Counted from the stretch's first letter, positions 10,195 through 22,024 are shown. The stretch is DNA of 64,000 bases from Berberis thunbergii (GCA_003290165.1 QNQO01000590.1:124001-188000); one strand, 5' to 3'. The notes: generated by a model not told the origin, from the sequence alone. Numbers and translations: made by a program.

Positions 10195-10300
10195 TTCGTG
10201 ATGAAGAGAAGATTGCGATCGTAGGGGTATGGATGGAAGTTGAGGCCCATCACTTCCATCGAGTAGCCTCTAAGATGAGTTGGTAGCTGCGGAGCTTTGT
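10195..10300 (+). pseudogene. GSTF C-terminal domain relic
   Basis: The plus strand reads VWMEVEAHHF then RVASKMSW before a stop, clearly homologous to the second-domain start of phi GSTs (WMEVEAHHY in the gene at 7400-8270). A weak continuation (ELCLVNH) is in another frame around 10290-10310. No first-domain exons are near. This is a dead fragment of a second GSTF. Confidence 0.75.
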
Positions 10301-10859
10301 CTTGTAAACCATCTCGTCAACTGTGTCAAAAGAACATACACATCGTCCTCTGAGCTCAAGTTGGTAAAAAAAACAAAGTATTTGCGAACTTCTGGTTCGA
10401 CCGCAATTCAAAAACAGGAAATGGAACACTTCTACAATGAAGTGAAGGTTCAATGCATTAGAACTTGTAAGTAGCTAGTAATTTGATTGTTCAGTAACAC
10501 TTCAATTGCAGAATTAACCAAACCATCCTCCAAAGTGGAAGGAAAAAAAAAAAAAAAAAAAACCAAAGTGAATTTAAGATTTCCCTTACCTTTCAATTAC
10601 TATAAACAAGCTGTTAATACACAACCTTAATATTAAGAAAATAGATAATAATAAAATATTTGGAAATTTTATCATTCTTTCGAGATCGCACCATATCATC
10701 CTGATTACAAAACATGATTTTTTTCATTTTTGCAAGCGCAATTTCAAAGTTTACATATAAGCAAATGAATTCTTCTATAGACCTAGATTTGTGAGAAATG
10801 CAATAGATTGTATTACAGCTTATCTCAACCATCTAAGCCAACAATTAACCTAATTTTAT
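10301..10859. other. Intergenic, decayed DNA
   Basis: Contains an A run at about 10543-10562 and a short fragment of MITE family A (about 10680-10718, ATCATCCTGATTACAAAAC). No gene supported. Confidence 0.5.
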
Positions 10860-11235
10860 GCAGTGAAAGTCGTACCTTTAAGATATGCCCTGCCACCTTC
10901 GAATCAAGAAATGAGAAGCCATGAAGGAGGTCGAATTCCTTAAATCAAACACGTCGAGGCGAGGAACTGATCGAACAAGTCGCTTTGTTGATGAACTTGC
11001 TCTTCTATCCACTTTTTCCGTTCGAAGGTCTGAACGAAGAGAGCTTTTCGATGTTCGACATTGTTGATGAGTGAGTGATTTGGTGAAACCCTAGGAGAGA
11101 GGAAGTAAAGAGGTAGGGGGTGGGATCTAACGTGCGTCGGTGGTGGGGGGTTTCGTAGAGAGAGAAGGGTTTTCGAATCTCGAGTTTCTTGTTTGAAATG
11201 TGAACGGTAGAGATCGTTCTATTTAAATTCATAAA
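10860..11235 (-). pseudogene. Duplicated INCENP exon 1 with promoter fragment
   Basis: Minus-strand DNA matches the first coding exon, its splice donor region and upstream DNA of the INCENP gene (45900-46345). The start codon lies at 11061-11059 (MSNIEKL). A 2-bp insertion soon after the start (GAGAGAGC instead of GAGAGC) destroys the frame. Since the donor and promoter DNA came along, this is a DNA-level copy, not a retrocopy. Only about 0.37 kb was copied. It could still provide a promoter or a short transcript. Confidence 0.85.
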
Positions 11236-11751
11236 AGAAAAAATGGACCAACCAAATTGTTTTTTAAGTTAGTTAGTGTTGCTAGAAGCTCCTCGAAGCA
11301 GAGCTCTACGTCTATATAATTATAAATCACCACTCACGACTCTCATCCATTCCTTCATCCCAAAAACAATAACATCAGAGAGAGAAGGCATGTGATGCGA
11401 GATTAGTTGAGTGTGGTAGGTTTCTTCTCTAATCTCCTTATGCAGAGTTCATCTAGGTTTGAGATTGATTAAATCTTCTCAATTCTCTAGCAGATTGAAT
11501 GGTTTCAAGGAGTAAATCAGATTCCGATTCAAGGTAAAATGCTATTACTGTAGTGTAAACAAGAAAATGTAGTGTAAAAATTTGTTTTGATAATTTTTCT
11601 TCCGCATTGATGAAGATAGCAACACTAGTGAAGGAAATTGACTTGGATGAATTTTGTTTTGATTATTTTTGTTGCTTGATGAAATCTAACAATGCAAAAC
11701 ATCTGATAGTAACAAGGAAAATGTAGTGTAAAGTTTGAGCACCTATATCTT
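11236..11751. other. Intergenic, no gene seen
   Basis: A pyrimidine-rich stretch at about 11330-11470 resembles a 5' UTR, but no frame follows it. Otherwise nothing is supported. Confidence 0.45.
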
Positions 11752-12358
11752 TGTTATGCTCGAGGGTGAAGAAGCGAAGCCCCACGGCACCACCACTACA
11801 CAATATGTCTCGATCAATGATATTGTTGTTAACTTAGACACTCGTCTCCCTTTAAGTGGGGGTTTTTACAAATGGAGTGCAACTATTCAAATGCTCTCAA
11901 AAGGCCTCGTCGCTTATTGGGACATGTTTAATCACTTATATTTCTCACAGAATGTTGGTCACTACTCGATGGGACTATGTTGAGCCAACATCTCCACCTT
12001 GGCGAAACATATTGAGCCTATCCGAGTCCCAGGGTAAGCTCCACCACAACGTGCTATTCTGCACTTTCAACTCGCCAAGCCCTAGGTCGAAGCATTGGCT
12101 CTGATACCACTTGTTATGCTCGGGGGTGAAGAAGCGAAGCCCCCCAACACCATCACTACACGATATATCTCGAGCAACGATATTTCCCCAACTTAGACAC
12201 TCGTCTTCCTTCGAGTGTGGGGTTTTTACGAACGGAGCGCAACTATTCAAATGCTCCCAAAAGGTTTCGTCGCTTATTGGGACATATCTAATCACTTATA
12301 TTTCTCACAGAATGTTGGTCACTACTCGATGTGGGACTATGTTGAGCCAACATCTCCA
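11752..12358 (-). mobile_element. TRIM element (607 bp)
   Basis: Two direct repeats, 11752-11996 and 12112-12358 (about 246 bp, each TG...CA on the plus strand), enclose only about 115 bp. Next to the right repeat, on the minus strand, 12109-12097 reads TGGTATCAGAGCC, a perfect copy of the primer site for initiator methionine tRNA typical of copia and TRIM elements. ATCTT borders the left repeat (11747-11751) and recurs 2 bp outside the right one (12361-12365). No coding capacity, as expected for TRIMs. Confidence 0.88.
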
Positions 12359-13569
12359 ACATCTTTTTGCGAGCCAGTTGCCAAATTCGCCAGCAAATAT
12401 TTTCGAGCTTATTGTTGCGTTCATGAGTATTCCTTGTTGCTATCACCTGTTTTGCATTGTTTGCACTATTCTGATTGCATTACTTTGTTAAATCTAGAGC
12501 CATACCTTCATTTCAAAATTAGATTCTAGGCATTAAGACACACAAGATTAGATTCTAGAGCCATGCCTTCAACTTAGTCCTACATCAACTAAGAAGCCAA
12601 ATGAAGTGAAGTATATAAGCATTTGGAAATATCTCAAATAGTGATGAGGCCTTTTGAGAGCAGTTGAATAGTTGAGCTCTGTTTTGAGAGCACACTAAGT
12701 TAAATTTAGAAATCTCTAAACCTCATCCTTGGATCCTCTCAACTTTGGTTTATTTAAAAGGTTTGTTAAATATGTTGCATCTCTAAGCTTGGTTTTCTTT
12801 ATATAGAGATATGCTCATTGACCTGTATGATGCCATTAACTTCCCTGAGCATGCAACATGGTCGTGCTTTTCCGATTGGAACCAGTTTCAGATTGATTGT
12901 CATGAATTGACACACCAACATCCGCCAAGTAAACATTCATTTTGTTCCCCCTAATCTAATTTGAACTATATATGGTTGTGCTTGACAAATTTGACTTCTT
13001 TTAGAATCAAAAGATTATGCATGGTTGGGGCCTGTATAGAAAATAATTCTTGTTTCGGCATGCCCATAAGTTCCGAACATGTACCCATGTCCCTGGAGGG
13101 TACTAGAAGAAAGTCTACCGTAAGCGTGTAAGAACTTATGCCTTAGGTCGTGATGGTAGGCCATTGTGGATCGTAGGACGCTGAACAACATTGAGGTTGT
13201 ACACCAACAATCACTTCAAGATGCCAAGAAGGCTAGATGCTTACAAGTTGAAGAGTCGGTTCATTGACGTTGGAAGCAATCCTCTAATTGTAAGTTAATT
13301 TTTTTTTTGTTGTTTTTCTTTATATTGTATTAATTAAATCTTCTGTTTTTTCCTTTCAGATCTTTAACTTGATGGATGTCTGATACGACAAGCACTCATG
13401 TGCAATCCTATGAGTTGTGAGTATAAGGTTTCCTTTGTTCATTATAGTTTTTTAGGTTCACAATTTACTCATGTCTATGTTTTCTATTTGAGTTTCAATT
13501 TCTGTTTGCATAGTACGATGATAAGGTGAAGATAATGACATTGATGATTAATGGCACTGTTGACCTTAA
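12359..13569. other. Unexplained stretch, possible decayed coding DNA
   Basis: Between the TRIM and the copia element. Short open pieces (for example around 12805-12935 and 13110-13290) look coding-like in composition but are interrupted and match no family I recognise. The stretch 13270-13390 has intron-like T-rich DNA. No call is made. Confidence 0.4.
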
Positions 13570-13742
13570 TGAAAGGGAATGATCTGTCATTGATGCTCTT
13601 CTCATGAGTAATACATTTGTATATATACAATGGTTGTAGAGTTTGTTACAACTACTTGATAACTACATATCTGATTTAGTATACTACAACTCATAGTTCA
13701 CAACAACTAGATAGAGTTCAATTTCAATATGGTCTCCTAACA
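13570..13742 (-). repeat. 3' LTR of copia element
   Basis: 173 bp, plus-strand ends TG...CA, bordered by CTTAA on the left. It differs from the other LTR at seven sites, all transitions. Confidence 0.93.
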
Positions 13743-13969
13743 CCCTCCTGCAAGCTGAATGGGTTGAGCAACCGCGAAAAGCTTGGATCGCAAATGAGTG
13801 ACTCGCAAGGAGGGAAGCCCATTGGTAAAGATGTCAGCAACTTGGTCAACACTATTGAGAAACAACACACGAAGTTGACCCCGAGTCCACATCAATATGG
13901 CGAGTGCGTGCATGAAACACAAGATTTGAAGCGAGATAAATGGCAGAGATGTTGTCAAAGAATAAAATT

Positions 13970-13988
13970 GGGGGGGGGGGGGGGGGGG
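13970..13988. repeat. Poly-G tract, 19 nt, in copia RNase H region
   Basis: Nineteen G in a row on the plus strand (poly-C in the element's sense strand). It interrupts the RNase H coding region after SIESEYRALA and is a third G tract inside a transposon in this window. Confidence 0.93.
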
Positions 13989-16900
13989 CGCCGATCTAGC
14001 AAACCCAAATCTTTGAGAATATATTGAATCCATGCGTGCTCCGCAGCTGTGGTGGCCAATGCTCGATACTCAGATTCAATGCTTGAGCGAAAGACAGTGG
14101 GTTGTTTATTTGAGGTCCAAGATTCCTCAGGAAAATACAAGAACCAGATGTTGAACGTCTATCATCAAGAGATCCTTCCCAGTCAACATCAATATATCTT
14201 CTAAGAGTAAAGTCAAGAGATGGGCGAATTTGAAAGCCATAAGCCAGGGATCCTTTCAAGTATCGAAGAATACGTTTTACCAATGAAAAATGCACATTTG
14301 TTGGTTGGTGCATATATTGACATGCTTGATTAACGACATAAGAGATGTCTGGTTGTGTCATCGTAGCATATTGAAGAGCTCCAACAATCCTCCGATAAAT
14401 TGAGGAATCCATAAGGGGATCACAGTCATTAATTGACAGTTTTGAACCTGGAGGAACATAAATACTCATGGGCTTGGCATTAAGCATATTGGCATGTTTT
14501 AAAATATCTAGAATATAACGAGTTTGTGTGAGTAACAAAGTGCTATTAGTCCGAGTCACTTCGATTCCAAGAAAAAAAATGTAAGTCACCAAGGTCCTTC
14601 ATTGCAAATTGAGATTGAAGCGAATGAACCATCGAGTTAATCAATGAAGAGGAAGATCCAGTTAAAATAATGTCATCAACATATAATAATAATACCAAGA
14701 TCCCGCGAGCATCGGGACGAACGAACATGGAGGAGTCAGACCGACTACACACAAAACCCAATCCAATAAGAAAAGAACTAAATCTTGTAAACCAAGCTCT
14801 AGGGGTTCCTTGAGACCATAAATAGCTCGATTTAATTTGCAAACAAAGTTTGGTCGTGTGGGATCCTTGAAGCCTGGTGGTTGTCGCATATATACATCTT
14901 TGTCAATAAACCCATGTAAAAATGCGTTTTTGACGTCTAATTGGCGAATTTGCCATGATAAACTATGAGCAATAGACAACACAACCTGAATGGTGCATGG
15001 CTTCACAACTGGGGTAATGGTTTCATCAAAATCGACTCCGTATGATTGAGAAAACCCTTGAGCCAACAAACGGGCTTTTTATCGTTCAATCGAACCATCA
15101 ACATGACGCTTTAATTTATAAACTTATTTGCAACCAACTACTTTAGAAGCAGGTGGAGGCAATAATAAAGTCCATGTATTATATGATGGGTGAGTTGAGG
15201 TGTTGATGGGTGTATTGAATGTGATGTTGGCGGTTCATCAGATGATGGTAAATTGGAGGTTGGTTGTTGAATATGATCATTAGGAGAAGAATTTGGGATT
15301 GGGGATGTTTCTGATATAGGGAAGGATGGATCACCTTAGAGATGTGGCACCACCACTACATCTCCAAATTGGGTAGTTTCAGTAATGTGGTGGGAGTTTG
15401 GATATGTATTAGTTGATAAGGATGGTATATGTGCTGGATTATAAGGCTTGGTTGGTAAAGAAAGAACATGAGGTGAACTACTGATCCATATGAAGAGATG
15501 ATATCATCTCGATTGTGTACTCCCGCTAATGGAAATTTTTGTTCATAAAAAATAACGTGGCGAGATGTATACACACACCCAGTTTTGTAATCAAGACATA
15601 AGTAGCCTTTATAATTAGTGGATAACCAATAAAAATACACTCCAATGTACGTGGATCCAACTTGTCTTTTGCATAGGCACCCAAAAATGGATAACAAACA
15701 CAACCAAAGACTTGCAAGGCACTATAGTCTGGACTTCTGGAAAATAAAACTTGATAAGGCGATCTTTTGTTAAGTGTTATGGATGGAAGACGATTGATTA
15801 AGAAAGTAGCAGTTTGAAATGCATCAAATCAAAATGGTTTAGAAAGCCCTGCTTGAAACATAAGTGTTAAGCTTGTTTCCTTAATATGACGAATCTTTCT
15901 CTCAACTCTTCCATTTTGTTGTTGAGTATGAGGACATGAAATACGTTGAAATATTCCATGAGTGCGCAGAAATGAAGAGAATGGACCATCTGTAAATTCT
16001 GTCCCACCATCACACTGAAAGCTTTTGATTTTTAGACCAAACAAGTTTTCTACCAATGATTAGAAATTAATAAAACAAGCAAGTGCCTCACACTTTTGAA
16101 CTAAAGTAAAAATCCAACTAAATCTTGAATAATCATCAACTAGCAATAGATAATATCGATAATCACTTATACTAATAATAGAAGATGGACCCCATGAATC
16201 AACATGAACCAGTTCAAGAGGGGATGAAGAAAAATAACTTGAATCAACAAACGGAAGCATATGAGCCTTCCCAGCAAGACAATCTGAACATAATTTATTA
16301 AAACTCTTATTGCTTGAATATTTAGGATAAAATCTTGGGATTAGGATGCCCCAAACTTCGGTGCCAATTCTCCATTGAAGTGCGTTCACCATAGCAAACC
16401 CTTGCTAGCAAACATGAAACAGAATGTGGAGAAATGGGGAAAATGCCACCTTTACTTGGTCCGCTTAGAAACACCTTCTTTGTCTTTAAATCCTTGATAA
16501 GAAAACCAAAAGGCGTGAATTCAATAATGCATTTGTTGTCCTTAACAAACTTTTCCACTGATATAAGATTTTTAGCAATGGCAGACACATGAAGGACATT
16601 CCATAAATGAAATTGTGTAGATGAAATAGAAATAGAAATGTTACCAGAGTCATGAATCGGAAGTCCAGTGTCATTTCCAATAATAATTTGATAAGCCCCA
16701 CGATAACCAGATTTATTTGACATATGAGAAGCATCTGCAGTAAGATGGTCTGTGGTTCCCGTGTCAAGATACCAATTTGGATCCGAAAGAGACATATTTG
16801 CAAATGATTGAGGAATATTATCAGCTTGGTAATCAGGATCATAACGCTTAAAGCACTTTCTTGTCTTGTGACCTGGTTTCTCACATATTTGGCAAACAAC

Positions 16901-16998
16901 ATAGTTAGATTGATCACGATGAGAAAAAAAGTTAGATGTACCTTTTTTGTCATTATAATATCATCGACGCCGTCCATGTTCTTGAATGTTACGGCCTG

Positions 16999-17531
16999 TG
17001 TAACGACCCTACTTTAATATATAATACTTTTTAATTAATTAATTAATTAATTATTTAATTTTAATTTTATTTAATATGCGGTGGCATCAAGTAGAAAGAT
17101 GGGGTGTCCCTAACCTCGAGCAAAGCCCTAATTGGTAGGAATAAATAGGGTTAGGTTCTATTTGCACTCTCGCCGCTAACAAAAAAAAAAAAAAAGACAA
17201 GAGAAGAACAGAGGGAGGAAGAAATAATGAGAAAACGAAAAAAAAAAAGGTGAGTCATACTTTCTTTCCTCGTTTGTTTTGGTTTTTGGTGCCATGATGT
17301 GATTAAGCATGTAGGGGTTGTAGCATAGAATGGGTTTTACTTTATGGTATGATGGGTTTTTACTTTATAATGGAGGTGATGTGAATAATGGGAAAAAGGT
17401 GGGGTAGAAGGGTATTGTCCTCTGTGTCATAAATCCCTACTATTTTGTAGAAAATTTTGTGATTGTCAAGCCGTGCGGGCCGGTTGGGCCCAAAGCGGAC
17501 AATATCTTACTGTGCGGATCGGGTCGTTACA
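16999..17531. mobile_element. Solo LTR (533 bp) nested in copia
   Basis: Starts TGTAACGACCC and ends GGGTCGTTACA, an 11-bp perfect inverted repeat, and is flanked by GCCTG on both sides (16994-16998 and 17532-17536). TG...CA ends with a 5-bp target duplication and no internal coding region indicate a solo LTR. It splits the copia gag/knuckle region and is therefore younger than that insertion. Confidence 0.9.
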
Positions 17532-18445
17532 GCCTGTACCCCAATAAGTTGAACAACTTGTGTCTCGATAGTTCGGACGGCCTATGCCCCGAGCATCACC
17601 TTTCTATGTATAGAAAGCAAAAGGTTCATTGAGTTGTTTCTTCATTAGAGACTTCAGTAAACGATCTTGACTGATTAAAATTTCAGTCAAAGAATAGAAA
17701 TCAGGAAATCCACCAAAGCGAGTCGTCATCGAAGTGACGAAACTCTCATACTCAACAGGGAGGCCATTAAGAGTATACAAAACTAGTTCATTTTCCTTGA
17801 TTGGCTGTTAAATACTTTTAACTTTATCAAGATATTATGCCATTGAAGTTGTTCCCTTATCAAGAGAATTGAGTTGTTGCCTTAGTAGTAAAAGACTTGA
17901 TTCAGAACGAGAAGAGTACAATCGTTTGAGAGCATCTCATGCTTCCTTTGATGTGTTAACACCAATAGCTTGTGCAAGGACAAATTCTGACAAGGTCCCA
18001 TTGATCCAACTCAACACGAGTTGATTAGTACATCGCCATAAGAGATAGGCAAGATTCATCTCAGGTAAATCACTTTTAGTATTATGTGACAAAAACTCAT
18101 GTGGAGCATGATAGGAGCCATCAACAAACTAAAACAAATCTTGACTTTGCTAAGCTAGTATCATTTGTTGTTTTCACATAAGGTAATTCCCATGGCTCGA
18201 TCTAACTTATTCGTCACTAGATTGGCAAGGGTGTTAAACGAGATAACCGTAGCATTAACATTGGTTGGAGATGATGGAGTCATAGAAACTGAAGATGAAG
18301 ATGTAGAACTCATGATGGCAACCAAACACACATAAAAAATCGAGATGAAGACTACTCAAGTAGAAAGTCCTAAGAATTTGAGAAAGAGAAAAAACTACTC
18401 AAGAAAGAGAGTCCACACAAATCAGATCTCCAAGAACATATTATT

Positions 18446-18457
18446 GCTCTAATACCA
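18446..18457 (-). other. Primer binding site of copia element
   Basis: On the minus strand TGGTATTAGAGC directly follows the 5' LTR. It is one base from the TGGTATCAGAGC site that pairs with initiator methionine tRNA, which fixes the element's orientation. Confidence 0.85.
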
Positions 18458-18630
18458 TGAAAGGGAATGATCTGTCGTTGATGCCCTTCTCATGGGTAAT
18501 ACATTTGTATATATATAATGGTTGTAGAGTTTGTTACAACTACTTGATAACTACATATCTGATTTAGTATACTACAACTCATAGTTCACAACAACTAGAT
18601 AGAGTTCAATTTCGATATGATCTCCTAATA
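18458..18630 (-). repeat. 5' LTR of copia element
   Basis: 173 bp, partner of 13570-13742. The plus-strand right end reads TA instead of CA, explained by one transition. CTTAA follows at 18631-18635. Confidence 0.93.
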
Positions 18631-18754
18631 CTTAATAATGGCGCTGATGATTCAGTTGTGTGTTGTAGTCCAATGCTTCATTTGTTTCAGTGTCATATGT
18701 TTGTGTGTTGTAGTCCAATGTTTCATTTGTTTCAGTTGTGTCTATGTTTCAAAG

Positions 18755-19000
18755 TTGTCAGTTTACCTCAACTGCAAGTTCTTCATCTTGATGGAGCAGT
18801 TTGTGAATAATTTGGTTCTACGAAACTGCATATCTACAACTCCATTCAATTTGCACATTTCATCCCCCAAACCTTACTTTGATTGATTCCGGTAATAACA
18901 TTGGTAATAGCTGTTCTACAACATGAAGTCCCTAGAGAAAGTGGAAATGAGAATTCATATTCCACCGATTGATCTATTAAAAATTGAGGATACTATTTTC
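18755..19000 (+). pseudogene. F-box/LRR gene relic
   Basis: Fragments match the F-box genes at 22 and 32 kb: LPQLQVLHLDGA, then LVLRN, PFNLHISS, TLIDSGNNIGN and a part ending in LLKIEDT. A large internal deletion joins the HISS part to the TLIDS part, and frames are broken. The copia element ends at 18630, just upstream. Confidence 0.8.
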
Positions 19001-19487
19001 TTGTTTTATACTAAATTCAAATTTGTATGTTGTTGGCCAACCATTTTCTCAAACCATTCGTATTGAAATTTTTTTTTACATAATAAACGCATCGAGATCT
19101 TATAGGATTTCTCTAACCCATGTAATTTTCTCTCTTTATTTCAAATAACACATCGCATTTATGTTCAGCGAAAGAAAAAAAAAAAAAAAAAAACTCTTAC
19201 CCACTTTATATTTAAAATAAGAGCCAAAGGGCAATTTTTTGTTAACTAAATGTTGGTGGCAACTTAGTTATGTTTGTATTTTATCTTTTTATACCCATGT
19301 TTATATATAAAGTTTTAGAGTATCCTTCATGTGAAGTAGTTGAGACTTATGGTGGATATAAGGCACACATCATTTGGTAGAGTGTGGGCCGAATCAGATC
19401 CTCTCATAATCTAGCAGTACTCTTACTCATGAACTGAAGAGATGACATGGAATACGAGCATCACAGTTGTATTTGTTTTGATACGTA
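19001..19487. other. Intergenic, no gene seen
   Basis: AT-rich with an A run at about 19171-19191. Nothing supported. Confidence 0.5.
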
Positions 19488-19662
19488 GGGTGTGTTTGAT
19501 AGTCTTATATTTTAGGTTAAATTGATGTATCCTTTCGCATTCACTATTTTATTTTGTGATCTCAAAGAGTGTGATTATCATGTTAATGAAACTTCTATTC
19601 TCACAATTGATCACAAAATCAATGGTATAATTCCTTAAATTAACCTAAAATATAGGGGTCCC
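19488..19662. mobile_element. Hairpin-type MITE (about 175 bp)
   Basis: TATATTTTAGGTTAA near the left end is the exact inverse of TTAACCTAAAATATA near the right end, and the outer ends are GGGTGTGTTTG and GGGGTCCC. Another, larger GGGTGTGTTTG element is at 29399. No frame. The target duplication is unclear. Confidence 0.65.
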
Positions 19663-19896
19663 TTCGTGAATTTTCATGGCATATAATTTCATGCAACCAA
19701 TCACACCCTTAACTTAATGTATGTCAAGCATATGGCACGACAACATCTACTTAGTATATCGGTCGTGGTAGGTTAATATTCAATTTGAATCAATTATCTA
19801 ATATGAATCTTTACAAATTACACAATTAATACAAAGACAACATTATTTTTGTATACTTTATTTGGTTCCAAGTGTCTTCACTACTGCACTTTTACC

Positions 19897-20509
19897 TAGG
19901 GGTGGGCACGGGACGGGATGGGATAAGATGGACCCATCCCTATCCCATCTCGTTCATTCAGGATTGGGATGGAACGGGACGAAATAAATTTCATCTCGAT
20001 CTCGTCCCATCTCAAACGGGATCGGGACGGGACAAGATGGGCACTACTAAATAGTCCTCCAATAAAAAAATAACAAAATTTTTTTATCTTACATTACTCA
20101 CACACCAATAATGTCAAATTTATATACATATAACTTACATCATAAATAATAATAGTTATTAAATAAATAAATAAATGTTAAACATTTTTTTGGAAAGATA
20201 AATAAATATTTAATTTCATTTGGAATTGATGATTCAATTCATTTAGATTTCATATAGAATTTCACCTTACATTGATTTAATTTCAACACATCCTAAACTT
20301 TAATTTAAAAGAGTATTTTGATTAAAATTAATAATAATAAATATTAAATAAATAAATAAATTCGGGACGGGACAGGATATGCGAGATTGAAAATCTCCAT
20401 CCCGATCCCATCCCACTCTAGATCGGGATGAGTTTGATCAATCCCAAAATGACCCAAAAAAATCAGGACGTGATGGGCTTGGAATCGCGGGATGGGATGC
20501 CCACCCCTA
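19897..20509. mobile_element. hAT-like non-autonomous element (613 bp)
   Basis: Ends TAGGGGTGGGCA and TGCCCACCCCTA are perfect 12-bp inverted repeats. Flanks CTTTTACC (19889-19896) and CTTTCACC (20510-20517) are an 8-bp target duplication with one mismatch. Arrays of GGGACGGGA near both ends, AT-rich interior, no transposase. The 383-bp element at 30991 is the same family. Confidence 0.9.
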
Positions 20510-20553
20510 CTTTCACCCTTAATCTCGTCTTCTTAGTTTTAGGCTTTATAAAT

Positions 20554-21469
20554 ATGGCGGATCTACTAAGGTGTGTATACTTGGATTTAAAAAAATAATT
20601 ATATAATGTATAATACAATATTAAAATTGTTCATTCACTATTTCAATGTGGCTTTGTTGGTGTAGTGATTGAAAATTTATTACTTTTAGTAAACAACCCG
20701 AGTTCGATACTTTGGGCAATGTTTTTTTTATGGCTACCAACTATACATTTTAATGTATTTTTCATCATTGTTACTCACCTATTTTTTTTCAATGCATTTT
20801 TATTAGTAATTGCAAACATTACAAGAATTGTTTAGTTTAATAAAAACTTATTTTTGTCCTCTTGGAGCGTATGATTACTTTGTAGAGCTATTCACAATTA
20901 CTATTTCTATCATTGTGACATGCTTCTACTTTTTTGTTTTCAACGCAATTTTATATATAATTGCAAACATTAAATAAATGAATTGTTTGTTCGCAAGTGG
21001 TATAAAACCTCCAAAAAAATTGAAATTAATATCTACAATAATAACTATAGAATTCAATGAAAATATATATCATTAGCAGACTCGTACAAATTTTGAGCCT
21101 CATATAAGTCACTTTTTATCTGAAATTGTATTAAGATCTTATTATGTTCGCAAATTCAATTTTTCAGCTTCAACTAGATACTTAGCCTAATTATTTTGTG
21201 AATTTAGTTATATATTCTAGTTATTACAGTCATTTGCCCCGTGTTAAGGTTATCGATATTGTGATATTATTTTAGCTTAAAATTGGAGTACACTGGATTC
21301 AATTAGTATATGCAAATAGTTGTATTTTTTTATTAGTTATTAGTTCGGATAGGAATTTTTTTATTTTTTTTGCTTCACCCTTGATAACTATTATTATCAA
21401 CTAATAATTATTTACCATTTCGTTCCTCTCCCCCATCCCCACCCCCTTGATTAAACAAGTCCGTCACTG
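20554..21469. mobile_element. MULE-like non-autonomous element, right copy (916 bp)
   Basis: Flanked by TTTATAAAT (20545-20553) and TTTACAAAT (21470-21478), a 9-bp target duplication with one mismatch, typical of Mutator-like elements. Ends resemble each other inverted (ATGGCGGAT and GTCCGTCAC). It is the inverted relative of 8619-9620 and lacks the MITE found there. No coding capacity. Confidence 0.75.
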
Positions 21470-21478
21470 TTTACAAAT

Positions 21479-22024
21479 AAAGCCTAATATAAAGTCTAAC
21501 CCCTAAAATTCGATGGAATTGTGAAGTCAATGATTTGGACCTAACTATAAACAATGCCTAAGATAATTTATGTTTATAATTAAATGATTTCCGATTGGCT
21601 TCACTTAGATTTAGAAATTAGCATCAATTAAATGATTTTGTTTTATACTATTAGATGAAGTTTGGGTTCATATTTTTTTTGAAATTGTGTTCAAACTCCA
21701 TCTGTTACACTTTGGTGCTCGGACACGATCTAGAAATGGATCTTACTATTAGATAAGTCATTAAATAAAAACGAATATTATAATCCTAGTCACTGTAGGA
21801 TTAGGATATGGAGAAGGTTATAGGTGCCAGCATTCTATTTTACAACAAAATTGGGAAGGATTTGGAGTTTAAAAAGAAGTAATTAAGATAGTAATTAATA
21901 TAGAGTTACTAAATTTGTTCTCAACAACTTAAAGAATAAATAGAGTTGTTTTCTTGCTCTAATAATCGTTTATTTTCAATTCACAAGTCAGATCAGATCA
22001 AGAATTCTAGTTCTGACGACTTCA
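21479..22024. other. Upstream region of F-box copy 1
   Basis: About the last 130 bp (from about 21895) match the upstream DNA of the intact F-box gene at 32150-32238, including a shared AATAAATAGAGTTGTTTTCT block, so it is probably the shared promoter/5' UTR. The rest is AT-rich and featureless. Confidence 0.55.

Larger units (their letters stand above)
13743..18313 (-). pseudogene. copia gag-pol remnant
   Basis: Starts at an ATG at 18313-18311 and runs leftwards. Visible parts: a decayed gag with early stops; zinc knuckle CQICEKPGHKTRKC at about 16890; protease motif WYLDTGTTDHLT (DTG) at about 16770; GAG-pre-integrase WHRSLGHPNPKIL and CSDCLAGKAH; integrase DSWGP, QCDGGTEFTDGPF and QQNGRVERK; RT with YVDD at about 14685; RNase H part with SIESEYRALA at about 14075. 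Frames are broken at several points, by a solo LTR at 16999-17531, and next to a poly-G tract in the RNase H part. Confidence 0.92.
13570..18630 (-). mobile_element. Ty1/copia retrotransposon, decayed, with nested solo LTR
   Basis: Complete in outline: 173-bp LTRs at both ends, CTTAA target duplications at 13565-13569 and 18631-18635, a tRNA-Met-type primer site inside the right LTR and a purine tract inside the left LTR (GCAGGAGGG on the minus strand). Domain order gag, protease, integrase, RT, RNase H is the copia order. The LTRs differ at seven positions, all transitions. It landed beside an F-box relic at 18.75-19.0 kb. Frames are broken, so it is not autonomous. Confidence 0.95.

Noticed and set aside
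12805..13300. A host gene between the TRIM and copia
   Set aside because: Only short interrupted pieces; no family recognised and no splice model works.
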